NCBI GenBank assembly: GCA_017538685.1
Contig: JAFYIK010000184.1
Location: forward strand, 1-13,871
From: Bacteroidales bacterium
GTDB taxonomy: Bacteria > Bacteroidota > Bacteroidia > Bacteroidales > UBA932
Reading direction: 5' to 3'
Length of the DNA stretch: 13,871 nt
In this document: positions 7,929-13,871 of the stretch, piece after piece
How positions within the stretch are numbered: position 1 is the first letter of the stretch
Layout: each line of letters starts with the position of its first letter
Notes under the pieces: generated by a model
Seen by the model: the letters and a program-made list of their open reading frames with translations, nothing else
Told to the model about the DNA's origin: nothing
The model's database searches: none
Translations under genes and position numbers: made by a program

Positions 7929-9570
7929 TGCGGAGCTTCGGGACTTCGGTTGTGCTGGCGGGACCGCAGAGGGTGGTGCGGTAGTAGAAGTCTTTGTCCA
8001 GTTTGTAGTCCGTGCTGGTGCTGGTGCTGCCGCCGGCGTACATAGCGGCCATCATATAGCTATAGTAGTTGCTATAATAATTGTTGCCGTAGCCGTAGCT
8101 GCCGTAACCGTAACCGCCGTATCCTCCATACATACTGTTGTAATAGCTCTGGTAGGCGAGATACTGATAGTACTCGCTGAGGTCGGAGTTGCCGGAGGAG
8201 GTGGTGGTCGTTTCTTCCAGGCTCATAATCAGCATCCAGATGTCGTAGTTGCCTTTGATGAGATTCTCGTTGTCGTCTTTGAGGTTGAGGAGCTGCTGGA
8301 GGTGATAGGTGATGTCCGGGGTGTAACTGCAGATCGAGCGGTTGATGTTTCCCTGGTCTTCGTTTTCGGAGCTGGCGTCGGTCAGGCCCATAAACGAGGA
8401 GGTCGTGTCAGTCTTGATACGGCAGGTGGGGCTGAGCCTTGGAGGGAAATAGTTGTCGATGTCGGTGTAGTCCGCCGGCATATCGTAGGGAAGTACGATG
8501 GTGGCTTTGTTGATGATGGCCTTGGAGAGCAGGGAAGCGTCCAGGTTGTTCGCCGCGATGGTGTCGGAAATTGCTTTCCTGGAGAGGTCGATCAGCGTCT
8601 TCGCGGCAATTACCGGCTTGAGTCCGGCGCCGCCTTCCACATAGACTTTGTCCGCAGCGTTTCCTGCGAGGGCACGGGTGGAATGTTGGGTAACATTGAA
8701 CGCGTACTGCGGGAAGGTGCCGGTGCTGTAGTCGGAGAAGAGCGAGGAGATCTCGGTGAACTTCTGCGCGCCCACGTAGAAATAGATGGTGGTGTCTTTC
8801 GCTTCAGTCTCGCCGTCGAGGATGGTGTTGATGACGATTGCTCCGTAGTTGTCTTCCAGATAGTACTGCGAGGTGTTGAAATTCATCTGCAGCTCGAATG
8901 AGTTGAGGCGGCCGCCGTTGCCTGAGGGCTCATCGGTCTCGAGCCAGATGCCAGGGAACTTTTTGAGGAAGGCGTCGAATGTGACGGAATCCGAGAGAAT
9001 CTTACCGTTGATGTAATTGACGAACGAGTTCGCGAAGTCGGCGGTGAAGTCCAGGTCGAGGTCCGAGGCTCCGTTGATGAGGGGCGTGCCCTTGATGATG
9101 CTCGTGGCACCGTGGGTGATCTTGCCGGCGAGGTCGTTGGCGTCCGTCAGGCCCGTCCAGTCCATAGTGTCGTCAAGCGCATAGGCATAGACGTTCTGCA
9201 GGATGCGCTCCTGCCCGGCCTGGCTCGTGGCGGTGGTGTCGAAAGCGGCGTGCAGATGGAAACTCTTCACGGACTGGATGCTTCCCAGGTTCAGAGTGTC
9301 TCCGAGTGGCACGATGGTGAGAGCGCAGCTGCGCTTCGAAAGGCCGTAAAGGTCGTCGCGGACGGCGCCGAGAACGATTCTCGACTGGGAGAAGCCGGAG
9401 AGGCTGTCCGCCATTCTCATTTCCACCTTGTCCAAAGGCATCTCGGCGGAGAAGATTTCATACTGGGAGTCTATCGGGATGAGGTTTCCCCCTATGAGTC
9501 CGTTGGTCTCAACACAGGAAACGCAGCCGATAAGGGCTACGCTTGCGAGGATGTGATTGAGTAATTTCAT
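7903..9570 (-). CDS. DUF4270 family lipoprotein with Tyr/Gly-rich tract
   Basis: The 555-residue protein has a lipoprotein signal peptide with a lipobox (ALIGC, Cys16; a second Cys at 19), so it should be acylated and exported to the envelope. The body matches the Bacteroidota DUF4270 pattern as I know it: an early segment with repeated aspartates and short strands, a middle with KPVIAAKTLIDLS, KATIVLPYD and NYFPPRLSP, and a C-terminal RTTLCGPAST.VPKLRITFSVPKK ending. Function of the family is unknown. Residues about 466-511 are an unusual tract dominated by Tyr, Gly, Ser, Asn and Met (YGGYGGYGYGSYGYG), probably disordered or adhesive. It is the second gene of a - strand pair: its ATG directly abuts the TAG stop of the glycogen-synthase-like gene (TAGATG), suggesting translational coupling. 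Confidence is high that it is a gene and good for the family. Confidence 0.87.
   Translation of the reverse strand: MKLLNHILASVALIGCVSCVETNGLIGGNLIPIDSQYEIFSAEMPLDKVEMRMADSLSGFSQSRIVLGAVRDDLYGLSKRSCALTIVPLGDTLNLGSIQSVKSFHLHAAFDTTATSQAGQERILQNVYAYALDDTMDWTGLTDANDLAGKITHGATSIIKGTPLINGASDLDLDFTADFANSFVNYINGKILSDSVTFDAFLKKFPGIWLETDEPSGNGGRLNSFELQMNFNTSQYYLEDNYGAIVINTILDGETEAKDTTIYFYVGAQKFTEISSLFSDYSTGTFPQYAFNVTQHSTRALAGNAADKVYVEGGAGLKPVIAAKTLIDLSRKAISDTIAANNLDASLLSKAIINKATIVLPYDMPADYTDIDNYFPPRLSPTCRIKTDTTSSFMGLTDASSENEDQGNINRSICSYTPDITYHLQQLLNLKDDNENLIKGNYDIWMLIMSLEETTTTSSGNSDLSEYYQYLAYQSYYNSMYGGYGGYGYGSYGYGNNYYSNYYSYMMAAMYAGGSTSTSTDYKLDKDFYYRTTLCGPASTTEVPKLRITFSVPKK
8038..8175 (-). repeat. Low-complexity tract encoding Tyr/Gly-rich segment of the DUF4270 protein
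   Basis: Residues about 466-511 of the encoded lipoprotein are nearly all Y, G, S, N, A and M. Near-repeats of GGYG and YGYG are encoded by short degenerate DNA repeats (variants of GCCGTAGCC / GCCGTAACC on the + strand). Such tracts can vary in length by slippage. The reading frame stays open through it. Confidence 0.7.
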
Positions 9571-10392
9571 CTACAGCTGATCGTAAAAAGCGTTGTATTC
9601 GTCTATGTAGCTCCCGTCGGCGAAGCTCTTCGCCTTGATCTTGGCGACTTTGAGCCCGCGGTCCTTGCAATAGCTGATGAGCGATGCGGGGATGTTTTCG
9701 CTGGCTACCACTACGCCGTCCGAGAACCTGGCCGCAGTTTTGGCAAGATTTATGCCATCCGGAGCGGCCTTCAGCAGGTCGATGTCTTTCTCGCTGACGG
9801 CGCCGAAGTAGATCTTGTCCGCGAAGGCGGGCGAGAACGACTCCTTCGGGAGGTCGTCGTGAAGCGAAAGCACTATCTTGCTGTTACTGAAGATAGGGTC
9901 GTCTTTATACGCTTTCTTGAGGTAGAGAGGCAGAAGGTGCGAGATCCAGCCGCTGCAGTGGATGATGTCCGGAGCCCAGCGGAGCTTCTTGACGGTCTCG
10001 AGGACGCCGCGCGCGAAGAAAATCGCACGTTCGTCGTTGTCTTCGAAGAATTTGCCCTCTTCATCGCGTTCTGTCTGCTTGCGCTTGAAGTAATCATCGT
10101 TGTCGATGAAGTACACCTGTGTGTGCGCCGCAGCGATGCTGGCCACCTTGATTATAAGGGGCCTGTCCATATTGTCGATGATGAGGTTCATACCCGAGAG
10201 GCGGATGACTTCGTGAAGCTGGTTCTTGCGTTCGTTGATGCATCCGTAGCGGGGCATAAATGCACGAATTTCCTTCTTCCGCTCCTGTGTTCCTTGCGGG
10301 AGATAGCGTCCCAAGGTCGCTATCTCGCTCTCGGGAACATAAGGGAAGATTTCCGAGCAGACGAAGAGTACTTTTTGTGCAGAATTCTCCAT
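9571..10392 (-). CDS. Glycogen/starch-synthase-like protein, N-terminal (GT5) domain only
   Basis: The protein has 273 residues from the ATG at 10392. An in-frame TTG at 10401 adds three residues but is a poorer start. It matches the short Bacteroidota 'glycogen/starch synthase' type: KVLFVCSEIFPYVPESEIATLGRYLP, NERKNQLHEVIRLSGMNL, VYFIDNDDYF, DNDERAIFFARGVLETVKKLRW and PDIIHCSGW. This is the N-terminal half of a GT-B GT5 enzyme. A full glycogen synthase has about 480 residues with a second nucleotide-sugar-binding domain, which is absent. The N-terminal KxGGL motif for ADP-glucose is also missing, and the usual H-x-H-x-W loop reads H145-C-S-G-W149. It is therefore doubtful that it makes glycogen alone; a regulatory, binding or partner-dependent role is possible. 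No signal peptide is seen, so it is cytoplasmic. It is the first gene of the pair with the DUF4270 lipoprotein. Confidence 0.85.
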   Translation of the reverse strand: MENSAQKVLFVCSEIFPYVPESEIATLGRYLPQGTQERKKEIRAFMPRYGCINERKNQLHEVIRLSGMNLIIDNMDRPLIIKVASIAAAHTQVYFIDNDDYFKRKQTERDEEGKFFEDNDERAIFFARGVLETVKKLRWAPDIIHCSGWISHLLPLYLKKAYKDDPIFSNSKIVLSLHDDLPKESFSPAFADKIYFGAVSEKDIDLLKAAPDGINLAKTAARFSDGVVVASENIPASLISYCKDRGLKVAKIKAKSFADGSYIDEYNAFYDQL

Positions 10393-10398
10393 TTGGCT

Positions 10399-10406
10399 CA
10401 AATATA
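10399..10406 (-). promoter_or_regulatory. Candidate -7 box (TATATTTG) for the glycogen-synthase-like gene
   Basis: TATATTTG on the - strand matches the Bacteroidota -7 consensus TAnnTTTG exactly and ends 6 nt before the ATG at 10392. Transcription would start almost at the start codon. No TTTG is present at the expected -33 spacing, so the call rests on one element. Confidence 0.4.
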
Positions 10407-10418
10407 CGAAATTTTTTC

Positions 10419-10426
10419 TAAATTCG
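10419..10426 (+). promoter_or_regulatory. ftsX: Weak candidate -7 box (TAAATTCG) for the ftsX operon
   Basis: This differs from TAnnTTTG at one position and ends 9 nt before the ftsX ATG. A TTTG at 10392-10395 lies 23 bp upstream, longer than the usual 19-21 bp spacing. It is the only promoter-like sequence I found in the 43-bp divergent gap; the real promoter could lie inside the opposite gene. Confidence 0.25.
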
Positions 10427-10435
10427 CCCCGAATT
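10421..10435. repeat. Palindrome AATTCG-CCC-CGAATT abutting the ftsX start
   Basis: Perfect 6-bp arms with a 3-bp centre occupy the last 15 bp before the ftsX ATG, inside the divergent promoter region. It could be an operator for a dimeric regulator or a short RNA hairpin at the start of the ftsX message. Neither is proven, and a 6-bp arm can arise by chance. Confidence 0.4.
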
Positions 10436-11314
10436 ATGTCCGGAAAGCAGAATAAAATTATTCGCAGGAGGCTGGCAGGCTCTTATCTGTCGTCTGTGAT
10501 AAGCATCAGCCTCGTTCTTCTCATCGTCGGCGCAGCCTCTTTCCTGATGCTGAACGCGTCTGCGGTGGGCGCTTATTTCCGCGAACATATCCACGTCACC
10601 GTCATTCTTAAGAAAGACACGCCCGCGCGCCAGGCCGTGGCCTATCAGCGCGCCATCGAGAACGAGCCTTTCGTGAAGGCGACTCACTACGTCAGCGTGC
10701 AGGAAGGGGAGAAGGAGCTTCAGGAGATGCTCGGAGAGGATTTCCTGGACGTGTTCGAGACCTCGCCCGTGCCCAGTTCGGTGGAGGTGACGGTCCGCGC
10801 GCCGTGGATGAATCCAGACAGCCTGCTGGTGGTGCATCAGCGCCTTTCGAACTCCTCGATAGTGGATGAGGTGGACTGCCGCATCCCGCTGGTGGAGTCG
10901 GTCAGCGTGAACTTCGGCAAGGCCGGTCTGGTTGCGCTGCTGGCGGTGGCGCTGCTTCTGGTCATCTCCGTGGCGCTGATAGCGAACACGGTCAGGCTCA
11001 ATCTCTATGCTAACAGGTTTACTATCCACACTATGCAGCTCGTGGGGGCCAGCCGCGGCTTTATCGCGCGCCCTTATGTGCGACGCACGGTGATCCAGGG
11101 CCTGGTGGGGGCGCTCATAGCCCTCGCGCTTCTGGCCACAGCCGTGTACCTGGTGTGGAAATCGCATCCGGATATCTACGAAATCTTCACCGCGCAGGCC
11201 TTCATCGGCACGGCGGTTGTTGTGTTCGCCTTCGGCGTGCTGCTCTGCTGGATCTGCAGCAATGCCGTGGTGAGCAGAATTGTGAAATTGGACAACGACG
11301 AACTTTATGGATAA
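10436..11314 (+). CDS. ftsX: Cell division protein FtsX (ABC-type permease-like)
   Basis: The 292-residue protein has the FtsX layout: a cytoplasmic N-terminus, TM1 at about 19-40, an extracytoplasmic domain at about 41-162 (HIHVTVILKKDTP, VSVQEGEKELQEMLGEDFLDVF, PVPSSVEVTVR), TM2 at 163-184, a cytoplasmic loop with the family signature NTVRLNLYANRFTIHTMQLVGAS (about 184-206), TM3 at 219-240, TM4 at 254-276 and a short C-terminal tail. With the ATPase FtsE, FtsX forms an inner-membrane complex that signals to periplasmic peptidoglycan hydrolases during division. No ftsE is adjacent here, consistent with my knowledge that Bacteroidota often place it elsewhere. It is the first gene of a + strand operon with DUF3098, uppP and lpxH, and overlaps the next gene by 8 bp (ATGGATAA). 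The identification is secure. Confidence 0.95.
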   Translation: MSGKQNKIIRRRLAGSYLSSVISISLVLLIVGAASFLMLNASAVGAYFREHIHVTVILKKDTPARQAVAYQRAIENEPFVKATHYVSVQEGEKELQEMLGEDFLDVFETSPVPSSVEVTVRAPWMNPDSLLVVHQRLSNSSIVDEVDCRIPLVESVSVNFGKAGLVALLAVALLLVISVALIANTVRLNLYANRFTIHTMQLVGASRGFIARPYVRRTVIQGLVGALIALALLATAVYLVWKSHPDIYEIFTAQAFIGTAVVVFAFGVLLCWICSNAVVSRIVKLDNDELYG

Positions 11315-11540
11315 AATGCCAATGACCGCGAAAAGCATCAAGCTTCTGCTGGCCGGTCTGATCGTGATGATCGCCGGTTATGTGCTTCTCGTCGGAGGCG
11401 GGGTGAAAGACCCCGAAGTTTTCAACTACTCTATGTTCGACTTCCGCAGGCTGGTCGCAGCCCCGGTGGTGATAGTGGCAGGAATAGTGGTGACGGTGGT
11501 CGCCATCATACGCAAGCCGGGAAAGAAGGAGGAAGAGTAG
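11307..11540 (+). CDS. Small DUF3098 family membrane protein
   Basis: This 77-residue protein has two hydrophobic segments (about 11-31 and 48-68), a short loop with FNYSMFDFRRLVAAPVVIVAGI, and a highly charged C-terminus (RKPGKKEEE). Small size, two TM segments, the glycine-rich GGGVKDPEVFNY turn and the position between ftsX and uppP are the hallmarks of DUF3098, a Bacteroidota family of unknown function. The first ATG (11307) overlaps the ftsX stop; ATGs at 11316 and 11322 are alternatives that would drop 3 or 5 residues. I prefer the first for its overlap. Conserved linkage with ftsX and uppP suggests a helper role in division or envelope synthesis, but this is inference. Confidence 0.85.
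   Translation: MDKMPMTAKSIKLLLAGLIVMIAGYVLLVGGGVKDPEVFNYSMFDFRRLVAAPVVIVAGIVVTVVAIIRKPGKKEEE
11526..11532 (+). promoter_or_regulatory. uppP: Shine-Dalgarno-like AAGGAGG before uppP
   Basis: A perfect AAGGAGG lies 9 nt before the uppP ATG, inside the last codons of the DUF3098 gene. Bacteroidota make little use of Shine-Dalgarno pairing and the other starts here lack such a site. It may simply reflect Lys/Glu codons (K-K-E-E-E) rather than function. Confidence 0.35.
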
Positions 11541-11541
11541 T

Positions 11542-12345
11542 ATGGACTGGTTGCAGGCGATAATACTCGGAATAGTGCAGGGTCTCACGGAGTTCCTTCC
11601 CGTGAGCAGCAGCGGCCATCTCGCCATCTTCAAGGAATTGCTGGGAGTGGAAGCGGCCGAAGACCTTATGTTCGAGGTGACCGTGCACGCAGCGACGGTC
11701 CTCGCCACGATAGTGGTGTTCCGGAAGCCCATCGTGCAGCTCTTTGCAGGGCTTTTCAAGTTCAAATACAACGACGAAACAGATTATATCTGCAAGATAC
11801 TCGTCGGAACCATCCCGGTGATGATAGTCGGCCTGTTCTTCAAGGATCAGGTGGAGGAAATGTTCAATTCCCTCTGGGTGGTTGGCGGAGCGCTTCTTCT
11901 CACCGCCGTGCTTCTCTATTTCTCGGACGCCGCTGCGAAGGCCAAGGCCCGGGAGACGGAAGCCCGGAACGGCATCACCTTCTGGCAGGCGCTGCTGGTG
12001 GGAGTGGGGCAGGCGTTCGCCGTCCTCCCGGGCCTCTCGCGCAGCGGCGCGACCATCTCGACCGGTCTTGTGTCCGGCGTAAAGAGGGAAGTGGTCGCCC
12101 AGTTCTCGTTCCTGATGGTCATAATCCCCATCCTCGGGGAAATGTTTCTCGCGATAGTGGGCGGCGAGCTTGCTGAAAGCTCCACCGGCCTGCTGCCCCT
12201 GGCGCTCGGCTTCATTTCCGCTTTCGCGACCGGCCTTTTCGCTTGCAAGGCGATGATAGCGCTGGTGAAGAAGGCGCAGCTCAAGTGGTTCGCGCTGTAC
12301 TGCGTGATCGTGGGCTTCATCGTAATCCTTACCCAGATATTCTAA
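11542..12345 (+). CDS. uppP: Undecaprenyl-diphosphatase UppP (BacA)
   Basis: The 267-residue multispanning inner-membrane protein dephosphorylates undecaprenyl diphosphate to regenerate the lipid carrier for peptidoglycan and O-antigen/capsule synthesis; overexpression of the family gives bacitracin resistance. Both signature motifs are present: GLTEFLPVSSSGHL near the N-terminus (Glu17, Ser22-24, His26) and LPGLSRSGATISTG at 162-175 with the catalytic-type Arg167. The length is typical. Where E. coli has a first glutamate in GVVEG, this protein has Gln13, which I believe is common in Bacteroidota homologues. The gene starts 2 nt after the DUF3098 stop and ends 3 bp before the next gene. The identification is firm. 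Confidence 0.96.
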   Translation: MDWLQAIILGIVQGLTEFLPVSSSGHLAIFKELLGVEAAEDLMFEVTVHAATVLATIVVFRKPIVQLFAGLFKFKYNDETDYICKILVGTIPVMIVGLFFKDQVEEMFNSLWVVGGALLLTAVLLYFSDAAAKAKARETEARNGITFWQALLVGVGQAFAVLPGLSRSGATISTGLVSGVKREVVAQFSFLMVIIPILGEMFLAIVGGELAESSTGLLPLALGFISAFATGLFACKAMIALVKKAQLKWFALYCVIVGFIVILTQIF

Positions 12346-12348
12346 GCT

Positions 12349-13083
12349 ATGGCGGAGCGCACAAAGGTCTATTTCACTTCTGACGTGCATCTCGGGCTCG
12401 GCACCGCCGACCCTAAGGAGCGCGAAGACCGTTTCGTGCGCTGGCTCAAGAGCCTCCCGCGCGACGCGAAGGCCCTTTACCTTCTGGGCGACATCTGGGA
12501 TTTCTGGTACGAGTACCGCGACGTAATTCCTAAGGAAGGCGCGCGCGTGCTCGCGCAACTGATAGACCTTATGGACAGCGGCGTGGAAGTCTGGTTTATG
12601 CCCGGCAACCACGACATCTGGTGCTATTCGTTCTTCGAATCCCTCGGGATGCACAAGATCCTCCAGCCGTATTACACTGAGATAGGCGGCCGCCGCTTCT
12701 GCCTCGGCCACGGCGACAGGCTCAAAGACGCCCGCCGCGGCTACCGTTTTATGCTGTGGATTTTCAACAACCGCGTGCTGCAGGCGCTGTTCAGCACCCT
12801 GCATCCCTGGTTTGCTTTCCGTTTCGGCACCAGATGGTCGAACAAGAGCCGCTATTCGCACACTCCTTATCAGTGGAAGGGCGCGCAGGAGCCGCTGGTG
12901 CGTTTCGCCGAGGAAGAGATTGCCGCAGGCCGCAAGGCGGACTATTTCGTGTTCGGGCATTATCACGTCGGCGCCCGGGAGACTCTCTCGGACGGCAGTG
13001 AACTGTTCGTGATGGATACCTGGCTTAAGGGAGGCGAGCCCTGCCTTATTTATGACGGCCGGGAGTTGAAAGCCGGTCGGTAA
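12349..13083 (+). CDS. lpxH: UDP-2,3-diacylglucosamine diphosphatase (LpxH-type metallophosphoesterase)
   Basis: This 244-residue calcineurin-like phosphoesterase has all the metal-binding motifs in order: D12-x-H14 (SDVHLG), G47-D48-x-x-D51 (LLGDIWDFW), G86-N-H-D89 (PGNHDIW), H121 in LGHGD, and G203-H204-x-H206 (FGHYHVG). LpxH hydrolyses UDP-2,3-diacylglucosamine to lipid X plus UMP in lipid A synthesis, at the cytoplasmic face of the inner membrane. The helical insertion between GHGD and GHYH (about 130-175, rich in aromatic and basic residues) matches the acyl-chain-binding cap of LpxH and separates it from generic phosphoesterases. It follows uppP by 3 bp, extending the operon into lipid A synthesis. 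The last 38 bp overlap the 3' end of the opposite-strand DUF4294 gene. The family is sure; the exact substrate is likely but unproven. Confidence 0.85.
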   Translation: MAERTKVYFTSDVHLGLGTADPKEREDRFVRWLKSLPRDAKALYLLGDIWDFWYEYRDVIPKEGARVLAQLIDLMDSGVEVWFMPGNHDIWCYSFFESLGMHKILQPYYTEIGGRRFCLGHGDRLKDARRGYRFMLWIFNNRVLQALFSTLHPWFAFRFGTRWSNKSRYSHTPYQWKGAQEPLVRFAEEEIAAGRKADYFVFGHYHVGARETLSDGSELFVMDTWLKGGEPCLIYDGRELKAGR

Positions 13084-13714
13084 CGATTACTGTCTTCTCG
13101 GGGTATTTCCCGAAAATCTCCCAATAGAATTCATCCCACGCTCCGCTCTCCCAGATGCGGATCAGCTCTTCCGTGTCTTTGTCCACTCCTTCCGGATCGT
13201 AGTGCGATTTGAGATCCTGGTCGAAGAGCTTTCCCACGAGGTTCCAGAAGCCGGCGGCGAAGCCTCCTTCATAGTCTTTGATTATGTCGTAGACCGTATG
13301 CCCGCATTCACGGTCGACCAGCCGCACGAGCAGGAAGCCTTGTGAGATGGTGGTGTTGCGGATGTCTTTTTCGAAGAGGGTGAGAAGCTCCTTCTCCACG
13401 TCGTTGATGTAGCGCGCGCGCACGCCGTGGTCGAGATGGTCGGCCGCGATGGTGCTGTCCACCTGGTCCATAAGCTTGCGGCCTACCAGCGCGAAGGGGT
13501 AAACGCGGTTGAAATTGTACACTAGGCGGTAGTGCCTGCGCCATTCGCGCCTCTCCTTGCGGCTAGGCTTGCGCCTGCCGGTGACCTTGCTCGGCTCGAT
13601 ATAGTCCCAATACTCCACCTGCTCGTCGGCCTGGGCACGCGCGTCTTCCTGCGCCTGGGCAGCGGGGCTCAGACACGTCAGCGCCAGAAGGCCTATGAGG
13701 AGTCTTTTGATCAT
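13046..13714 (-). CDS. DUF4294 family secreted protein
   Basis: The protein has 222 residues from the ATG at 13714, with a clean signal peptide (MIKRLLIGLLALTCLSPAAQAQ). An upstream in-frame TTG (13732) would add six residues but falls inside the -7 promoter box, so it is rejected. The mature part has a short acidic segment, then a conserved basic helix region (RKPSRKERREWRRHYRLVYNF), RVYPFALVGRKLMD, YINDVEKELLTLFEKDIRN, QGFLLVRLVDRECGHTVYDII and GGFAAGFWNLVGKLFDQDLKSHYDP. These fit the Bacteroidota DUF4294 family, whose function is unknown. The helix-rich mature protein has one Cys, in DRECGHT. It is monocistronic in view and carries its own strong promoter. The 3' end overlaps the lpxH coding end by 38 bp. 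No enzymatic role can be assigned from sequence. Confidence 0.87.
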   Translation of the reverse strand: MIKRLLIGLLALTCLSPAAQAQEDARAQADEQVEYWDYIEPSKVTGRRKPSRKERREWRRHYRLVYNFNRVYPFALVGRKLMDQVDSTIAADHLDHGVRARYINDVEKELLTLFEKDIRNTTISQGFLLVRLVDRECGHTVYDIIKDYEGGFAAGFWNLVGKLFDQDLKSHYDPEGVDKDTEELIRIWESGAWDEFYWEIFGKYPEKTVIVTDRLSTPGRHK

Positions 13715-13871
13715 AGAACTTACGCGATGCAAAGATAATCAAATCATATTTCGAGCCAAAGCGTCCGTTTTTTCCGCGATTCCGTGTCGAAAACTCCGCA
13801 AACTTTTTTCGGACTCCATTCGTAAGTCGCTAAAACACACGGAAGTTAACCTGCTGAATTTTGTGTCGAAA
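13715..13871. other. Non-coding right end with short direct repeat GTGTCGAAA
   Basis: Beyond the promoter I see no ORF or RNA gene. The 9-mer GTGTCGAAA occurs at 13784-13792 and again at 13863-13871, where it runs into the window edge, 79 bp apart. A weak hairpin (CGAAAA 13788-13793 / TTTTCG 13806-13811) lies between. The two copies may mark an intergenic repeat unit cut by the edge. Confidence 0.4.
13730..13760 (-). promoter_or_regulatory. Canonical Bacteroidota promoter for the DUF4294 gene
   Basis: On the - strand, TTTG (13757-13760) is followed by exactly 19 bp and then TATCTTTG (13730-13737). This matches the Bacteroidota primary-sigma consensus TTTG-N19-TAnnTTTG at every defined base. 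Predicted transcription starts about 10 nt before the ATG at 13714, giving a very short leader. It also supports that ATG over the upstream TTG. Confidence 0.8.

Noticed and set aside
8038..8175. CRISPR-like or tandem repeat array
   Set aside because: The short repeats lie in frame in a coding sequence and only reflect the Tyr/Gly-rich protein segment; there is no repeat-spacer structure.
10393..10401. TTG start extending the glycogen-synthase-like protein by three residues
   Set aside because: The ATG at 10392 is the better start and the extension overlaps the candidate -7 box.
10418..11341. Long - strand ORF (307 aa) opposite ftsX
   Set aside because: It is antisense to a clear FtsX with four membrane segments; the translation is compositionally odd (His/Arg/Gln) and unrecognisable.
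11506..12966. Long - strand ORF (486 aa) opposite uppP and lpxH
   Set aside because: It lies antisense to two genes with full family signatures, its translation is rich in His, Glu, Arg and Ala without recognisable domains, and it is a typical shadow frame in GC-rich DNA.
13715..13732. TTG start extending the DUF4294 protein by six residues
   Set aside because: The TTG is part of the TATCTTTG promoter box and the extension would spoil a clean signal peptide beginning at the ATG at 13714.
13788..13811. Hairpin CGAAAA/TTTTCG as a terminator
   Set aside because: The stem is only 6 bp with a 12-nt AT-containing loop, and no gene in view ends next to it.

Overview
The window reads as a GC-rich member of the Bacteroidota, probably Bacteroidales. 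The evidence is lineage-typical families (DUF4270, DUF3098, DUF4294, a FISUMP domain and the short glycogen/starch-synthase-like protein), the order ftsX-DUF3098-uppP, Gln directly after most predicted signal-peptide cleavage sites, and a textbook Bacteroidota promoter (TTTG-N19-TATCTTTG). Genus-level placement is a guess; an uncultivated gut or rumen lineage would fit. Coding density is very high and I saw no RNA gene, CRISPR array, insertion sequence or phage gene.

Region 1 (3-7893, + strand) is a tightly packed cluster of four envelope or secreted proteins. In order they are: an LPP20-like protein cut by the left edge; a PEGA-repeat protein with a probable C-terminal outer-membrane beta-barrel; a secreted transglutaminase-like protein with an intact-looking Cys/His/Asp triad; and a second PEGA protein, paralogous to the first, ending in a FISUMP domain plus MORN repeats. 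Adjacent genes overlap by 4 bp, overlap by 4 bp, or are 3 bp apart, so they are probably one transcript and may build one surface assembly. This is the best candidate here for an undescribed system.

Region 2 (7903-10392, - strand) is a two-gene unit running the other way. A glycogen/starch-synthase-like protein with only the N-terminal catalytic-type domain comes first. It is followed immediately (TAGATG junction) by a DUF4270 lipoprotein carrying a striking Tyr/Gly-rich tract. It converges on region 1, with an inverted repeat at the junction.

Region 3 (10436-13083, + strand) is an envelope-biogenesis operon diverging from region 2 across only 43 bp: ftsX (division-linked control of cell-wall hydrolysis), a small DUF3098 membrane protein, uppP (recycling of the undecaprenyl carrier) and an lpxH-type phosphoesterase (lipid A synthesis). 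It joins division, peptidoglycan carrier supply and lipid A synthesis in one transcript.

Region 4 (13046-13871) holds a - strand DUF4294 secreted protein whose 3' end overlaps lpxH by 38 bp, its promoter, and 157 bp of upstream non-coding DNA with a short repeated motif running off the right edge.
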